A stretch of 64,000 bases of DNA from Haliaeetus albicilla. Taxonomy: Eukaryota > Chordata > Aves > Accipitriformes > Accipitridae. The stretch's first letter is position 1. Every line of letters begins with the position of its first letter. This document shows, one piece after another, positions 32,291-44,526 of this stretch. Position numbers and translations under genes: made by a program. The stretch spans positions 26,279,011 to 26,343,010 of the forward strand of contig NC_091490.1 of NCBI RefSeq assembly GCF_947461875.1. The letters run 5' to 3'. The notes below the pieces were generated by a model, which was not told the origin of the DNA, made no database searches, and saw only the letters and a list, made by a program, of their open reading frames with translations.

Positions 32291-35200
32291 CCCCATTGGC
32301 TCAGTGTGAATTAAAGTGTTTGCAATTATCCTGTGCAGCCTTTCTGATTACTTTAGTACCTTTTCAGACATAAAGTTTATGTCACATCAGTGGTCGTAAC
32401 TATCGTACTGAAGGATGGATGCTGCCCAGCGGTGCAGATCTTCCCCTGTCCCACATCGCATGAAACGTGTGGACAATACCAGGAGGGAGGCTACAACTGC
32501 CTTGTACTTCCCCCAGTAAATCCGTGCCAGGCCTATCTTTAGAATGGCGCTATTCAGAAAAAAAATCCTGAGCCTTCTCACCAGGCCTGATTAAAATACA
32601 TTGAATACCTGGCCATTGCTATCATAGAACAATATCAGTTATTTACACTGCTATTTCACTCAATGCTGAATTAAAGTTGGAGGACCTGAAAATGGTCAAG
32701 TCTTACTGTGGAGACAATTCTGTCACTCTCACCCACAGTCTTCAAGGAACACTTGTCAAACTATGGAAATTCTGTCTGATATGCTTAAATATAGTGAATA
32801 TTTCAAAATGTTGTAAATTATTTTAAGCAGTGTAAATGATTTTTCCTTTAACCAAGGCCCTATACCTTCCTCGGAGCTTCTGCATTCCACAAGGAGATCA
32901 CATCTTAAATGACTCCAGAAAGCTCTGGGTAAGTTTCTACATTGACAAAGCATACAAACAAAAACATGGTCTAAATACTAAAAAATATTTCTGTTAGTGA
33001 ACATAAAGGATGCCATTTTTAATGGATATGTAGTTCAAAGCTCAGCTTCTGCCTTGTCAGCCTCATCCTTTTTCCAGAATGGTGGTCACAGTAAGGATGA
33101 AATGGTTTCCCACCAGTGCCTTGGCGATAGCTTTGGCCACACAGTGTCAGGTGGAGCATGAGGATGTGTTCCGGGATCCACTCCAGCAGCTGCAGAGAGC
33201 TCCCATGGCTCAGCCATAGCCCTTCCTACCCCAAGATGTGCTCCTTTGTGTTCCCTACACTGTACGCTTTGGAGGTGGTGAGGGCTCGGTGGTGGCAGCT
33301 CTCTGATGGGGGTCATACTGGAGAGTGATCCCTTTTGCTGGTGGTCAGTCTAAAACGGGTACAATGAATGAGGAAGTGCGGCCCTGCTGACCTTCGTACC
33401 TGTCACTGTGGCAGCATTTGATCTCTTCTGTCTACTCTGAGGCACATTTTGGGGGCTCCTTCACAGCTGGGAGAATGAATACCTTAATTCTGCTGCACTT
33501 TTAAACCTGAAGGCAGAGATATTTGTGTTTTTTATTCCCCATGGCTTCGCTGTTCATACTGGACTGTAGCGTACGTGCTGAAATGTTAACAGCTGCCATG
33601 ATGTAGGAAGACACTCAAGCTGTGGGACGAGGAGGTGCCAGGTAGAGGATTCTCATGTCCTCCTATCAGCTTATCCCAGTCACACAGCCTGCCTTTACCT
33701 GAATTGCTCCTGCTTGTTTTGACATCTGAGAGAGGAATGGGCCAGAACTGAGCTAAACGCTTTGTTGAGATATTGTCCCTATTTCACACTTGTTAATTGC
33801 CCATTAGAGCTGGACCATCTGTCAGAAAAGAGGTTACAGGGACTGGAACCATGAGTGATTTTATCTTGAATTTAGCAAAAGCTTTCAGCCAGAGATGCAA
33901 GGTGGAGTTAGGGCACTTGGAAAATATTTTAGTGTTTTCTAAACAGAACATTAAATTTCAAAACCACTGAAAATTCTACCCCCAAATGTTATTGAGCAAA
34001 ATCATGTTTTTGTTTTGAAAGTGACTACTTTTGTGTGGAAAAAAAAAAGCATATAAAGTGGTTTTTACAAAATCCAAAACTTAAAACTTGTTGAACAACA
34101 TATTCGTTTTAACTCAGAATGGCATTTGGGATATTTTTTCCCATTTTTCTGTCAGTACGAGTACTTTGCATCGAATGAGAATGCTTTGGATCTTTGTGTT
34201 GGTCCCAACTTTTTGGTAGTTCAGCCACTAGCCCAAAACCTATGGTTTGTACCTCTTGGCTCTTAGTCTAGTTCTATGTTCATGTATTGTGTGTTCCCCA
34301 TCTTTTTCCTCTAATGTTTGCCTTGCTGATGAGTTTTTTTGCTCAGAGTGGTAAAATACCCATCTATTGCTTGCGCCAAATTGTTTCTCTATGGTGGCTG
34401 GCAAACGAGCTTTAGGCTCCTTCCCCTGCTTGTTTTGTAGAAGCTTGGAGATACCTGCCAAGAGCCGGCTGAGCAGGAGAAGGGCTATGTGGTTCCCTCC
34501 TGCTGTCCATGGGAAGATGGGGACATACATCACATTTAACTTCCTCTGTAGGATGAGGTACCCACCATCTTCTTTCTTCATGGGGGTTCACTCACACTCA
34601 GAGCTGGCTGTAGTCTGATATTGCTCATAGAAACACTCAAAAAGCTAACAAAGTCTAGAAAGGTCACGTGTAAATGGTACCAGTATTTCTCTGTACAACC
34701 CAGAGGAGTTTAAGAGGGTATTCACCTCCCACTGTTTGGACCATAGTGTGCATTTTAAAATTGTGCTTCAGATCACTGTTCCCACGACTCCTGCTAGGAT
34801 CCTGAGAGCAAGTGAAATGGTCTGTGCTGCCAGAGGCAGAAGGACAGGGTGTAGAGAAAACACTATGGGTTTTTACAAAATGCTCTCCTAATTTCTCCCC
34901 TACCTAACACCAGAAAATGCTTTTCTGATTCAGATACATATTTAATATTCTATACTTTAAAATTCTCCCTGCTCTGTTAAGCCAGTATCAGATCGCCATG
35001 GAAGCAGGCTTTATGCTGCTTTTTAAGAGTGCACACAGCTACACTTATAAATTACATCATTTTTCATGAGAGGAGGTGCTGTCAGCAGGATCCTCAGAAA
35101 TTCTGGGCTGAACAGATAGCTTTATTTTCACCTTAATAAAACACTTTCTGTAATAAATAAATTGATTTTTATGGATTTCCAGAGGAGCAAAGTGATCGCA

Positions 35201-38200
35201 GTTATCTTTCTTAGCAAGCTGTTCCTTTGCCTTAGTGAAGTAGGACAAATATTTCGCAGGGCCAGCTACAGAGGTGCCTGGGGGCTCCAGAGCAGAGCTG
35301 GAGCTGAAAAGCTGTGGACTGTTGCAGCACTGTTTGAAGCAAGATGAAAAATCTGATGAAAAGGAGTTTTCAAACACAGGCTTTTGTCCTGCAGATTTCT
35401 AGGTATGAGAGGGAGGGTGAGAGGGAAGTGAGCCTTACGATAGATGACGTGGCTGTGGCATTTACCATGTACCGGTACCCCCTTGCTTTCTGGGACAAAG
35501 ACTGTCTTTCTCTTGTGTGTTTTTCAATCTTGCGTGAAGGTAAAGTCTTCCTTAGGTTGCCTCAGCACCAATCATGGGTCATACATACTAATAGCAATTT
35601 TAGCAATTATGCAATCTGTAGTCAGCATGACACAGCGATTCTTGCATCCTATTTGCCATTGGCAGGTGTTGCAAAACTGTATTTAAAATAGCAGTTAGAA
35701 AGTGTGGTTTCCAAAACATTTTTTCACTTTTTCTGCTTTGATCCCTGACTACCTCCAGAAAGATGAATGTGTAAAGATGGCCTCAACATGTTTTGTCTTT
35801 GTTTCCCAGCTGTACACCTGACAGTGTGAGCATGGCGAGTGCTGCCTTACTGTTTTCCTCACATGAGCGATGGCAGGGGCCATGGTGATCTTTCGTCCAC
35901 GCTGTCCAAACCCAACTGCTCTCCTTTTGCAGGCACACGCTATTTGGCCAATTATCTGCAGCCAGTTCTCCAGCTTTCCCCAGTTACTGGTGTGTTTTGA
36001 ACAAACACAGATGAGGGGAAGTATGAGACACCACGTTAAAACGCTTCCTGCCCAGCCCCTCAAAGAAAGGTCCTTGTACAAATGCTTGACATACAGATCA
36101 TATTCAACCTTTCATCATCTGTCATTTTGTTGTAAGAAAGCATGCCATCATTTGCCACTGTTTAAAATAGACTCAAAGGAAGTCAGGGCTTAATCTTAAC
36201 CTCAAACACATTGAGCCCTGTATTTCCTATCTCGCCATACACCGTGCTATCTGGTTTCCTACACCTCAGGCCTGCTAAGTTTAGTTCCTCCCAGCCAGCT
36301 GCTAAGAAGGAAGGGAAACTGTGTTCACCGTGGATAAAACATTTGCTGTCTGCAGCTCTCCCAGCTCCTCGCCAGCCATTACACATAGGTCTTCTAAATA
36401 GTAGACAAAAATACAGTTTTGAGGTTTTTCAGTTAAAAAAAAAAAAAAAAATTATTTTCCCTCTTTCTCTTCATTTGTCCTGTGCATTCGTACATTTAAA
36501 ACTTTGATGCTATGCTTTCTTGGGCTTCTCTAGGAGGAACATTCTTACTTGCATGTGTAGGCATAATCATTCAGCAGTTATGAATATCATGTGCTTAGAC
36601 CATTGCTAAATTCAACATTGGAATGTTGTGCGTTAATTATTATTATATCAAATCGAGTGCAGTCACTCAGGTCTTTCATCTTAGAAAGTAAATGAATAAG
36701 TAGGAATATATAATGTACCATACAGGAATTGAGATTGCTTCACCAGAAATCTTTATTTATCATAGAAAGTAGCTGTATAAAATAGCTGTGATAATCGATC
36801 TTTTTTCCCTTTATATCAGCATGATTTCTTGTCCATTTACTTCAGGCAAACAGATTCTTATCATGGAGGAACTGGCTGATGTCTTTTTTGAAGGTAGTCT
36901 CTTGGGCCCTGCTATGAAAGCCACAGACCTGCTTCAATAGAGTGTCCTCTGGGAACCTTAAATATTTATTATCTCAATTGCTTTTCCTTCAGATTTTTTA
37001 GTAGAATTATGATAATTTTGACATAACTGTACCTACTAGGTTATTGGGTCATGTCTGGCAGCCACACGGCACAACACGGGTGGTTCAGCATCCACAAGCT
37101 GGAGCTGACTATTCGGAGAGTATTCGGCAAGTCTGTACTCCTGTCGTACAGGGATCTATTTTCCCAGTGATAGCAGGGCTCTTCCTGGCAGAATTTTGGG
37201 TTTGGATGATCTACAAAGCAAAAATCTTAGCAACATTAGTATCTCCATGAAACTTATAGGACTGGGAAAATTCACTCCTTGTCCCATCTGATTCCACTAA
37301 ACATTGGTTAAATTCCTTCTTTCCGTTGTGTTCACTTATCTCCAGCATTTCAAATCATGGAAGGAAAAAATACCTTTGATGAAAAGGATTCACAACACCA
37401 TTACAGGAGGCAGAAGGGGCTGAAGACCTTCTTTCGGTGTTTGTAGACAGGTGCTGTTTTCCTTTCCTAGAGTTGCATACAGTTCTGAGTTGTTCTGATG
37501 TTTCCAGAACATTGTATCCTTCCACCCCTGCTTGGTCCTTGCTTTTGAAGGGCAGCACTCGTAAATTCAGTTTTGAATTTGATATCAGGATCCCCTTCTC
37601 TTCTTTTAGCAGCAGGATGAATAAAAAATATGTTCACATGAAATAATCCAGTTGAACCTAAAATACAATAGACTTCTGTAGAATATTGAGGTATGACAAG
37701 AAAAGAAAGATTAACTTCATAAAACTTAAAACAGGGTAGGAAACACTATCCTGCATTTTTATTTTAATACATGGATGTATCTCATTTCTCCCTACTGTCC
37801 CCCACATAATTACCTAATTCTCCTCTCATTTTACCCATTTTACTCATTTTAAAATGGGATAATTCATAAGCTTCAACATTCCGATTTTCAGTTAGAGGCA
37901 AATTGGGCCTGGTGTGTGCATATATTTTTAAAATGAAGCAATTAAATGTGTGAAGAAAAAACCAAAACACGAAGTTAGTACAGAGCATTGTCCTACAGAT
38001 AAGGACAGAAAATGCGCAGGATGGGGATGTAAAGCAAATGCTTAACAAAAAATTGTCTGGAGTGTGTAATTGAATTCACATAATCCAGTCATGGAGACAG
38101 AAGAGCCTGACGGTACTGCTGTATTAGTCTGCTCAGAGGTGGCCGAAAATGTAAGATGAAAATACCTGGGTGCTAATGGCTCCAGAAAATGACTATAACA

Positions 38201-39050
38201 CATCTTTGGCCAGTCATTAATACAAAATTCAAAGCTGAAGGTCCTTCTGAGCCAAAGGAGACTTCTGTGGTGAGGAAGCTCTTAATACACTGAATAACCC
38301 TGGCAAGTAGTTGCCAAACTTACCGTGATACCAAATGAGAGTGGGCATCTATTTGTCAGATGATTCTTGCAAGCGTTGGGATTCATAATACGCCACCTTT
38401 CCTTCAGCTGGTGTGTACATAGCTTATCTCACTGGGTTTAATGCAAAGTACAGTAATACTCAGCCTAGTTAAGGATGGCTAAGTAGCCCAGATTAAGGAA
38501 CTTTAATAAATGTTTGCTCCAGGCCCAGCTGTGTTGGTAGCAGCATCTCAGTGACACTTCCCAATTACTGTAGACTTGGACAACCATTTATTAGCCTGGT
38601 GTAATTCCAAAGGTAATGTATTGGAGGGTTGCAATAATACCTTTGTTTTTTATTGATAATCTTAACACCTTATCTGTATTTCAATTAACAGATGCAGGAA
38701 CAGACGCCTCCATTCTCTGGAAAAAATGATCAGCAGGAACGCCCAAATCCATCCATTTGTCTGTCATGTGTCAAGCAAATGGTGCTGACACTGGGAAATG
38801 CACAGCACTTGACGCGTGCGTTTTGTAAGTGCCTGGATGCAGCTAGCAGGCATTGCATGCACTCAGCACTTTGGAGTGCTGACAGCATCCTGACAGATAG
38901 TTGTAGTGGACTGAAAAGAGGATAAATTACTATAAAAAGCATATAATTACATTTTTATGTGCATAAATATGTACATTAGTGAAGACTTCAAAAAATTACC
39001 ATCTATCACAGACTAATGTATTATTTAAGGTTATTAAGGTTATTATTTTG
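32291..39050. other. Intergenic, nothing firm recognised
   Basis: AT-rich DNA with a 17-A run at 36435-36451. Several small open frames on both strands (for example 34240-34581 minus, 35057-35377 minus, 35344-35691 plus) show no known family. No RNA gene or recent transposon seen. Confidence 0.6.
36435..36451. repeat. Poly-A run (17 A)
   Basis: An uninterrupted A homopolymer in intergenic DNA, with no recognisable retroposon body upstream. Confidence 0.9.
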
Positions 39051-39229
39051 AATAATAAATTTTAATTTATTTATTATAAAATTTTATTAAAATTTATTTT
39101 ATTAAAATAATAAATAAATTTTATTAAAATTTTATTAAAATTATTTTATTAAATTTTATTTAAATAATATTTTATTAAATTAATATTAAATTTTATTAAA
39201 ATAATAAATAATAATAAATAAATTTTAAA
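39051..39229. repeat. Pure A/T low-complexity tract, 179 bp without G or C
   Basis: A run of 179 bases contains only A and T. It is built from degenerate units such as attttattaaa and aataataaata, with many overlapping direct and inverted repeats. The flanks are ordinary sequence, and the 3' flank is GC-richer DNA. Such tracts melt easily and can act as replication-fragile or matrix-attachment-like DNA, but no function can be claimed here. Confidence 0.97.
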
Positions 39230-42200
39230 CTATTTTAAGAATACAGTATTTTTTAGGTTGATAGTTCAGACTTTGAAGGCACCGGTGGCGGGGCAGAGGA
39301 GCTGTGCAGGCTGACTGGCAAGTTACTGCTCCTGCATCTGCAATCCCCTTTGTAACAGGAGACTAGCATGATGTCCTCTGCCCACAAACGGAGGGACAGT
39401 TTGGCAAACTGGAGCAGAAACAGACCCCTGGACATGGCCAGGAGTGACTCCTTGGAGAGGCGGGGTGAGGAGAGAGAGTGAAGGAGGGAAGGGGCTGGTG
39501 ATCGATGGCTGTCCAAGGAGACAGGCTGATGGCAGATGAAGTCTTGGAGAGAGATGCTAGGAATAGCCATGCACAGCTGAGCGTAACATGGCAAGCTTAG
39601 CCTTATCCAGCTCGAGTGTGGATGCATAGGCACGATGTGCAGACCCTTTGCTCTCAGAACCAGGCTGCATTTGCACAAACGCCATGCTGCTCGGGTACTC
39701 CTGTAGTGAAGATACAGGTGGTGGCTGTAGGTCCCCAGCACAGCATGTCCTGCAGCCGCCCATGAGGCAGAGCAGCCTGGCCAGCTGGTGACCCAGGTGG
39801 TGGCAAAAGGCCTGGTCTGGTTCCGAGGGAAGGCGAATGCACAGCAAGCCGTTATAAATGTGGCTCTGGCTGACAGGCTCTGGCTGAGATGACAGATTTC
39901 TGAAATACAGTTTGAGAAAAATCTCTGTGTATTAATCAGTTGCTTCAGGAGAACACTGAACATTGGGTTTACAGAGACATCAGCTCCTGCCTCTGCTCTT
40001 CTGCTCATGGCTCAACTCTCGCTCTTCATCCCAGGTCCTTCAGCCATTCTCCACACTGCTCCACTATATGAGGAGAAGAAAATCCCACGTCAAGATGCCT
40101 TAACCATCATCCCACCATCTACACCCTCCTTGGACACTTGCCCTGGTTGTCTAATGCAGCCACAGGCAGGCTGGAGTGAGCTGGGGCCTCTGTCCCACTG
40201 AGCTCTCTTCCAGTTTTGCCTCTTCCTGCGACATTTGTGTTTTGGTTGGTGTTTGCACCCTGCCTGCTGGCGGGAGCAAGCCAGGGCAGCAGCCAGCTCG
40301 CTGCCATGGGTGGCACGAGTGTTCGCCTCCAGGACTGCGGTACTCAAAGGAGTCTTCACAGAGATTGTGAAGAGTGACCCTCAGACCTGAAAAGAGCATA
40401 GTAGAAGGTTTTGGGGACCTCTGTAGGGAGTGATGCGGAACACTTATGCGTGTATGGCATTTAGCTAGCCATTAGGAAAAAAACATGAAAGAACTTTGAT
40501 GGCAAGGCCATATTCCCAACATTACACTGGTGAGGTCCTGTGCACGTTGTCTGACACCCATGCAGAGCCTTGAGCAACGGATGACTAAGTATCATCTGAT
40601 TCTCTCTTATTAAAAAGTAGGTGAATGTATGTGTTTCACTAAGGAAGGAAATGATGAAATTGGGGCGACATACTTGGAAAGAACTCAATTTCAAAACCCC
40701 TTTTTCCTTTTCAAGACAAAGGAATTGCCACTGATGACTTGAGGCTGGGTGGGAAAAAGCCAAAATGATAAGAAAGCAGACTTTTGCTTTTAAGTCTTCT
40801 GGAGCTATAATGATGAGATAGTGATAGAAATTTTATCGTGCGTATCTTCAGTGTAAAGCTATGGAGAGGGCAGAAGATTTCCTGCTGCCTTTAGTAAGAA
40901 CTGGGTAACTCTCTGAACTCAGACACGTGCCCAGTTGTGCTCTGAATTTAGAAATCAAGCATTGCTCCCAGCAATGACTTTTTAAAAAATTTATTTTCTT
41001 CATGTAAATCATCTTCTAAGGTGACCTCGGGTGAGGCAAATCAATACTGGACTGCTGAAAGCAGCACTCACTCTCAGCAGAAATACCGACGCCAGAGTCG
41101 GGCAGCCCCAGCTAACCCCGGCCCCGTGGTGGCCCTGCCTGCATGCGACCCCGGCCGCTCATCCTGGCTCCGGGGAGCGGCCGGCCCCTGGCACCTGCAC
41201 ATGCAGGTAGGTAACGTGGAGGGTGATTTAAACCCATGGACGTCCTTCGGCTGTACCAAAGCAGCAGGCTCTCAGGGAGATGCTGCAGATCTTCAGCTCA
41301 CCGGGCTGTTTTGTGAGACAGGCTTGCTGGGAGCCCTGAGCAGGAATAATGGTCTTCGATTAGTCTGTAGCATCACCAGGATCCAGGGGATTGCAGGCTG
41401 AGCAGTCTGGCTGGGGCGGTGCGTTGAGCATGATGCACGGCCATTGCTCACTAAAGGGTATTGCTATCTGTTACTTTAAATATGTGCAGGGAGAAGAGAA
41501 GCTGTTACTACTTTAATGCCATCATGATCATACATGCAGGCTTAACTTCTTTATGACTTTAAATATTCCTGTGAAGAGCACAGGAAATAACAGAAATGCA
41601 AAATAAGCTCAAGAAACTTGGTGGCCTGTGCATCACTGTAATTTCCATTATTTCCTGGGTTTGACTAGCTCAGAAATACTGCAGGAAGTGCTTTTTCTTG
41701 TGGTATTTTTGCTTCCTCCCCCAGCAGAGTGGAAGCATTACACAACGGCATGTGAAAATGAGAGGGACCTGCGCCACCAGTGGGCCGGGTCACGGGAGCA
41801 CTGGATTTCTGCTTTCTATGGCTGTTCCTGGCTTGGCAGCAGAGGGGCGAGGGACGAGGGCTGGTACGGTGGCGCTTGCCAGCTCTCAGCAGCCAGAAAT
41901 GCCTGGTCCCCTTTGGGGAAGGTGGCAGGGGAGTGGAAGGGTGGGCTGTGGGCTGTGGGCAGGCACAGGGCTGGGCAGGAGGGCACTGGCATCGCTTCTC
42001 TCTCCTCCTTACTTGACGTCTGCAGAGAAGCTCATCAACCTGAGGTGTCGCTTTGCGGCTTTAGGCCAATTTTTACTGTATCTGAATGAATCCGCCCAAC
42101 ACCCACATACAGCTTAATAAACACCCAGGAGGTTTAGCTAATTCCTTGTGCGTACTTTATCATTTTGAGACATTTTGGCATCTCATTTAGAGATGTGAAA

Positions 42201-42360
42201 TGCCTGCAACCTTCCTCCATCTAGGCTGCACACTGACCAGCCAACATTCAGAGTGTATGCATTAAATCCTGCATTAAAGCTCTGCTGATAACATTATGCG
42301 TATTAAATAATACAAACATTTTTCTTGTTTGCCAGACGGTGGGGATCCCTAGTGCACACT
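39230..42360. other. Intergenic, moderately GC-rich, unusually stop-poor
   Basis: From about 39,250 to 42,100 the GC content rises and open frames of 60-250 codons appear in several frames on both strands (longest 39253-40008, minus). None shows a family I recognise, and overlapping frames are equally open, so this looks like compositional openness. Two consensus-like splice sites are present: an acceptor 'gtatttcag' on the minus strand near 39900, and a donor CAG|gtaggt on the plus strand at 41207. An unannotated non-coding transcript is possible. Confidence 0.45.
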
Positions 42361-42700
42361 GGGGAGGCATGAACTATAAAAGCCTCTATTCTTTTTTAAT
42401 TAGGCCATATCTAATTAAAAGGATTGCCTGCCATTACTAGCATTTATAAAGTATTTTCTAACTCAGCATGACTCATGGGGCTGTATGGAGAGAGATCGCA
42501 CCGCAGTCTATTTGGGATGTGTTTGCCTGTGCTGTGCAATTGTCCTTTATCATGATAGGAAGGCGACGTTTGTCTGAATTATTATTTAGCGTGTGCTGCC
42601 AGCCATCCAGACCTCTACGGTTCCTCTTATGAATTAACTCATTGGCCTATTTTGCATACGTATGAAATCTGGGTTTGGGATCCAGTTCGGGGCTCTGAAC
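42361..42700. other. Candidate conserved non-coding element
   Basis: The texture differs from its surroundings: balanced composition, no low complexity, and clustered transcription-factor-like words. These include two taatta-type homeodomain cores near 42396-42420 and a perfect palindromic AP-1-type site ATGACTCAT at 42468-42476. Non-coding sequence of this kind near developmental and signalling genes is often conserved among amniotes. This is inference; no alignment was possible. Confidence 0.3.
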
Positions 42701-42849
42701 GGATAAATTAACTTGAAGGTAGAAGCAGGACTGTCCCTAGAAGTCATTGGTGGGGAATTTCACAGCTCGAGATGCCAGGCTAGTTTGGTAGTCAGCAGTT
42801 GCAATCGGTGTGGAAACGCTTGCAGTCTTTCTGTTAATCTGAGTGGGAA

Positions 42850-43560
42850 CGGGGACCATTGCAGGTGCTTCAAGCAGCCCACTCAAAGTCGGCCCATAAG
42901 GAGTGGCCGTTTTGGAGGGAAGCAGAGGCCCTGGCCGTTAAATTGGCGTAGGCTGCCAGAGGCGCCCCCGCTGAAGCCAGCGTCAGCCAGCGAAACCCGG
43001 TGGAGAGAGAGGAGCCGGGCATTCCTTCCCCTGAGGAGAGAGAGGAGCCGGGCATTCCTTCCCCTGAGGAGAGAGAGGAGCCCGGCATTCCTTCCCCTGA
43101 GGAGAGAGGGGAGCCGGGCATTCCTTCCCCTGAGGAGAGAGAGGAGCCGGGCATTCCTTCCCCTGAGGAGAGAGCCACCAAAAGCCAGCCTGGAGTGACG
43201 GGAAGAGTCGGTGGGCTGGGGCGGCGCCGGTTTTGCCTGCGTTTCCCTGAAGAACAAAAGTGTGCCTGAAGAGAGCGCGGGGTGTGGCGGAGCGGGCCCT
43301 GGAGGGGGGAACCGGCCCCGGGAGGGGAACCGGCCCGGCTGGTTCGTGCAGGCCGGGGCGGTCGGCGGGCAGCGGCTCCCTGCGGGGCGAGGGCCGGGGG
43401 CCGTGCTGGGGCAGGGGGGACGCTCGGCGCATGGGCGAGCGTCCGGAGCTGCCCGTGGAGATGAGGGTGCTTGCTGCGAGCCGAGCAGTAGGGCCCGGAG
43501 AGATCGTGCTGGTGTGGTGGGATCTTGGCTCGAAACGTGCAAAATAACACGCGAGCGCGT
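42850..43560. promoter_or_regulatory. Second isolated intergenic CpG-rich island
   Basis: About 700 bp of GC-rich, CpG-dense sequence 19-20 kb upstream of the VAV3 start. It contains a 33-bp minisatellite (43002-43176) and a short GC-rich direct repeat (ggggaaccggccc, twice) near 43307-43337. Open frames cross it on both strands because the repeat unit is a multiple of three and stops are scarce. It could be a promoter for a non-coding RNA or an alternative VAV3 start; no TATA box or clear first exon can be assigned. Confidence 0.4.
43002..43176. repeat. 33-bp minisatellite, five units
   Basis: Five units of exactly 33 bp, measured between successive 'attccttcccc' blocks at 43021, 43054, 43087, 43120 and 43153. 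Units differ by single substitutions (ccc for ccg in the third, ggg for gag in the fourth). Because 33 is divisible by three, every frame on both strands stays open across it, giving 11-residue repeats such as R-E-E-P-G-I-P-S-P-E-E. This alone does not show that it is translated. Confidence 0.97.
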
Positions 43561-43822
43561 GGAAACCCCAGATTTTCAGGCTGACGGCTGAGTTCCCAGG
43601 CACGGAGGAGTGGGGTTTTGTAGGCTCTAGGGTTAACAGCAGCTGTTCAAAGAGGTCAGAGAGCCTCCTCTTGGGAGGTATGTCCACGCTGGAAGGACAG
43701 TGTGGAGCGGAGCAGAGTAAGCCCCCGTGAGAGCCCACGCTCCTGAGGGGAGGCAGGCAGCAAAGCAATGCTTCTGCTGGGGGATGCGCAGGGTCGGTCC
43801 CCTTCCCTAGACCCCTGCGTCA

Positions 43823-43842
43823 CCCCCCCCCCCCCCCCCCCC
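43823..43842. repeat. Poly-C run (20 C)
   Basis: Twenty consecutive C residues followed by a G and four further C. It lies just outside the GC-rich island and forms a G20 run on the minus strand. Length is likely unstable. Confidence 0.92.
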
Positions 43843-44402
43843 GCCCCGTAACCCTCCAGCTTTTGGCTCCCTCGGTGGTACGGCATGTTGGGTGTGAAGG
43901 GTGGTGGAGATGCGAGGGGTGAGAAGCCGGTGAGGACGCAACAGCAGGATGCTGAGTGAGGAGATACAATGACAGTGGCGGTCGCTGATGGAGCAACTTG
44001 GAGTAAAAGGCTCAGCTCTGCAACAAATTACAGCTTGTATGGGTGAGCTGAAGCTGTTGCTGGTATCAGTGCAAGGTTTACAATCATATTTCAGGTCTTG
44101 TTCTCTTTTGCTTTCACAGCTAGTATTTTTGGTAAGTTTTTCTTCCAAGGGTTATTATGGTGTGTGAAACATAGGTATGATGCTATTATTGTCTTTCCTT
44201 TAAGTCAGTACATCCCAAGTAAGACAAGACATGACATGGAATTAGGTTAAAATTAAAATCCTACCATATAAATTGAAGTTTTTAGTATAGGCTTTTAGTA
44301 TAGGTTATAGCATCTTGACTCTGAATGCTGTACCTAATACAAAGTAAGATGTAATATCTGCTCTGTGAGCTGTTAATCTAAAAGGCGGTGCCTTTAAAAA
44401 AA
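43843..44402. other. Intergenic, nothing recognised
   Basis: Transition from the GC-rich island to AT-rich DNA. A near-tandem duplication of 'ttttagtatagg' lies at about 44280-44304. No gene seen. Confidence 0.6.
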
Positions 44403-44526
44403 AGGTAGTATTTTCAGCTTTATTTTATAGGTGAGGAACTGGGACACAGAGAATCAAATTACTCCCATGTCATGCAGACTAGGAATTAACATGCGTCTTG
44501 AATTTCCAGTTTCACCTTAACCACAA
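44403..44526 (-). repeat. MIR-type SINE remnant (antisense)
   Basis: The + strand reads 'ggtagtattttcagcttta', then 'ttttataggtgaggaactgg', 'gacacagagaatcaaatt', 'actcccatgtcatgcagac' and 'ttgaatttccagtttcacc'. This is the block order of the antisense amniote MIR consensus (taggtattattatcccc, ttttacagatggggaaactg, aggcacagagaggttaagt, gacttgcccaaggtcacacagc, gaacccaggagtcctgac). Confidence 0.65.

Noticed and set aside
34240..35377. Minus-strand open frames of 106-113 codons
   Set aside because: No recognisable family, no splice context and low-information composition.
41774..41787. A CTCF-like word (ccaccagtgggcc)
   Set aside because: Two core positions deviate from the consensus. Not convincing without a scored matrix.
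42713..43768. Open frames of up to 261 codons on both strands over the second CpG island
   Set aside because: The 33-bp repeat is a multiple of three and contains no stops, so all frames stay open. The flanking residues resemble no protein I know.
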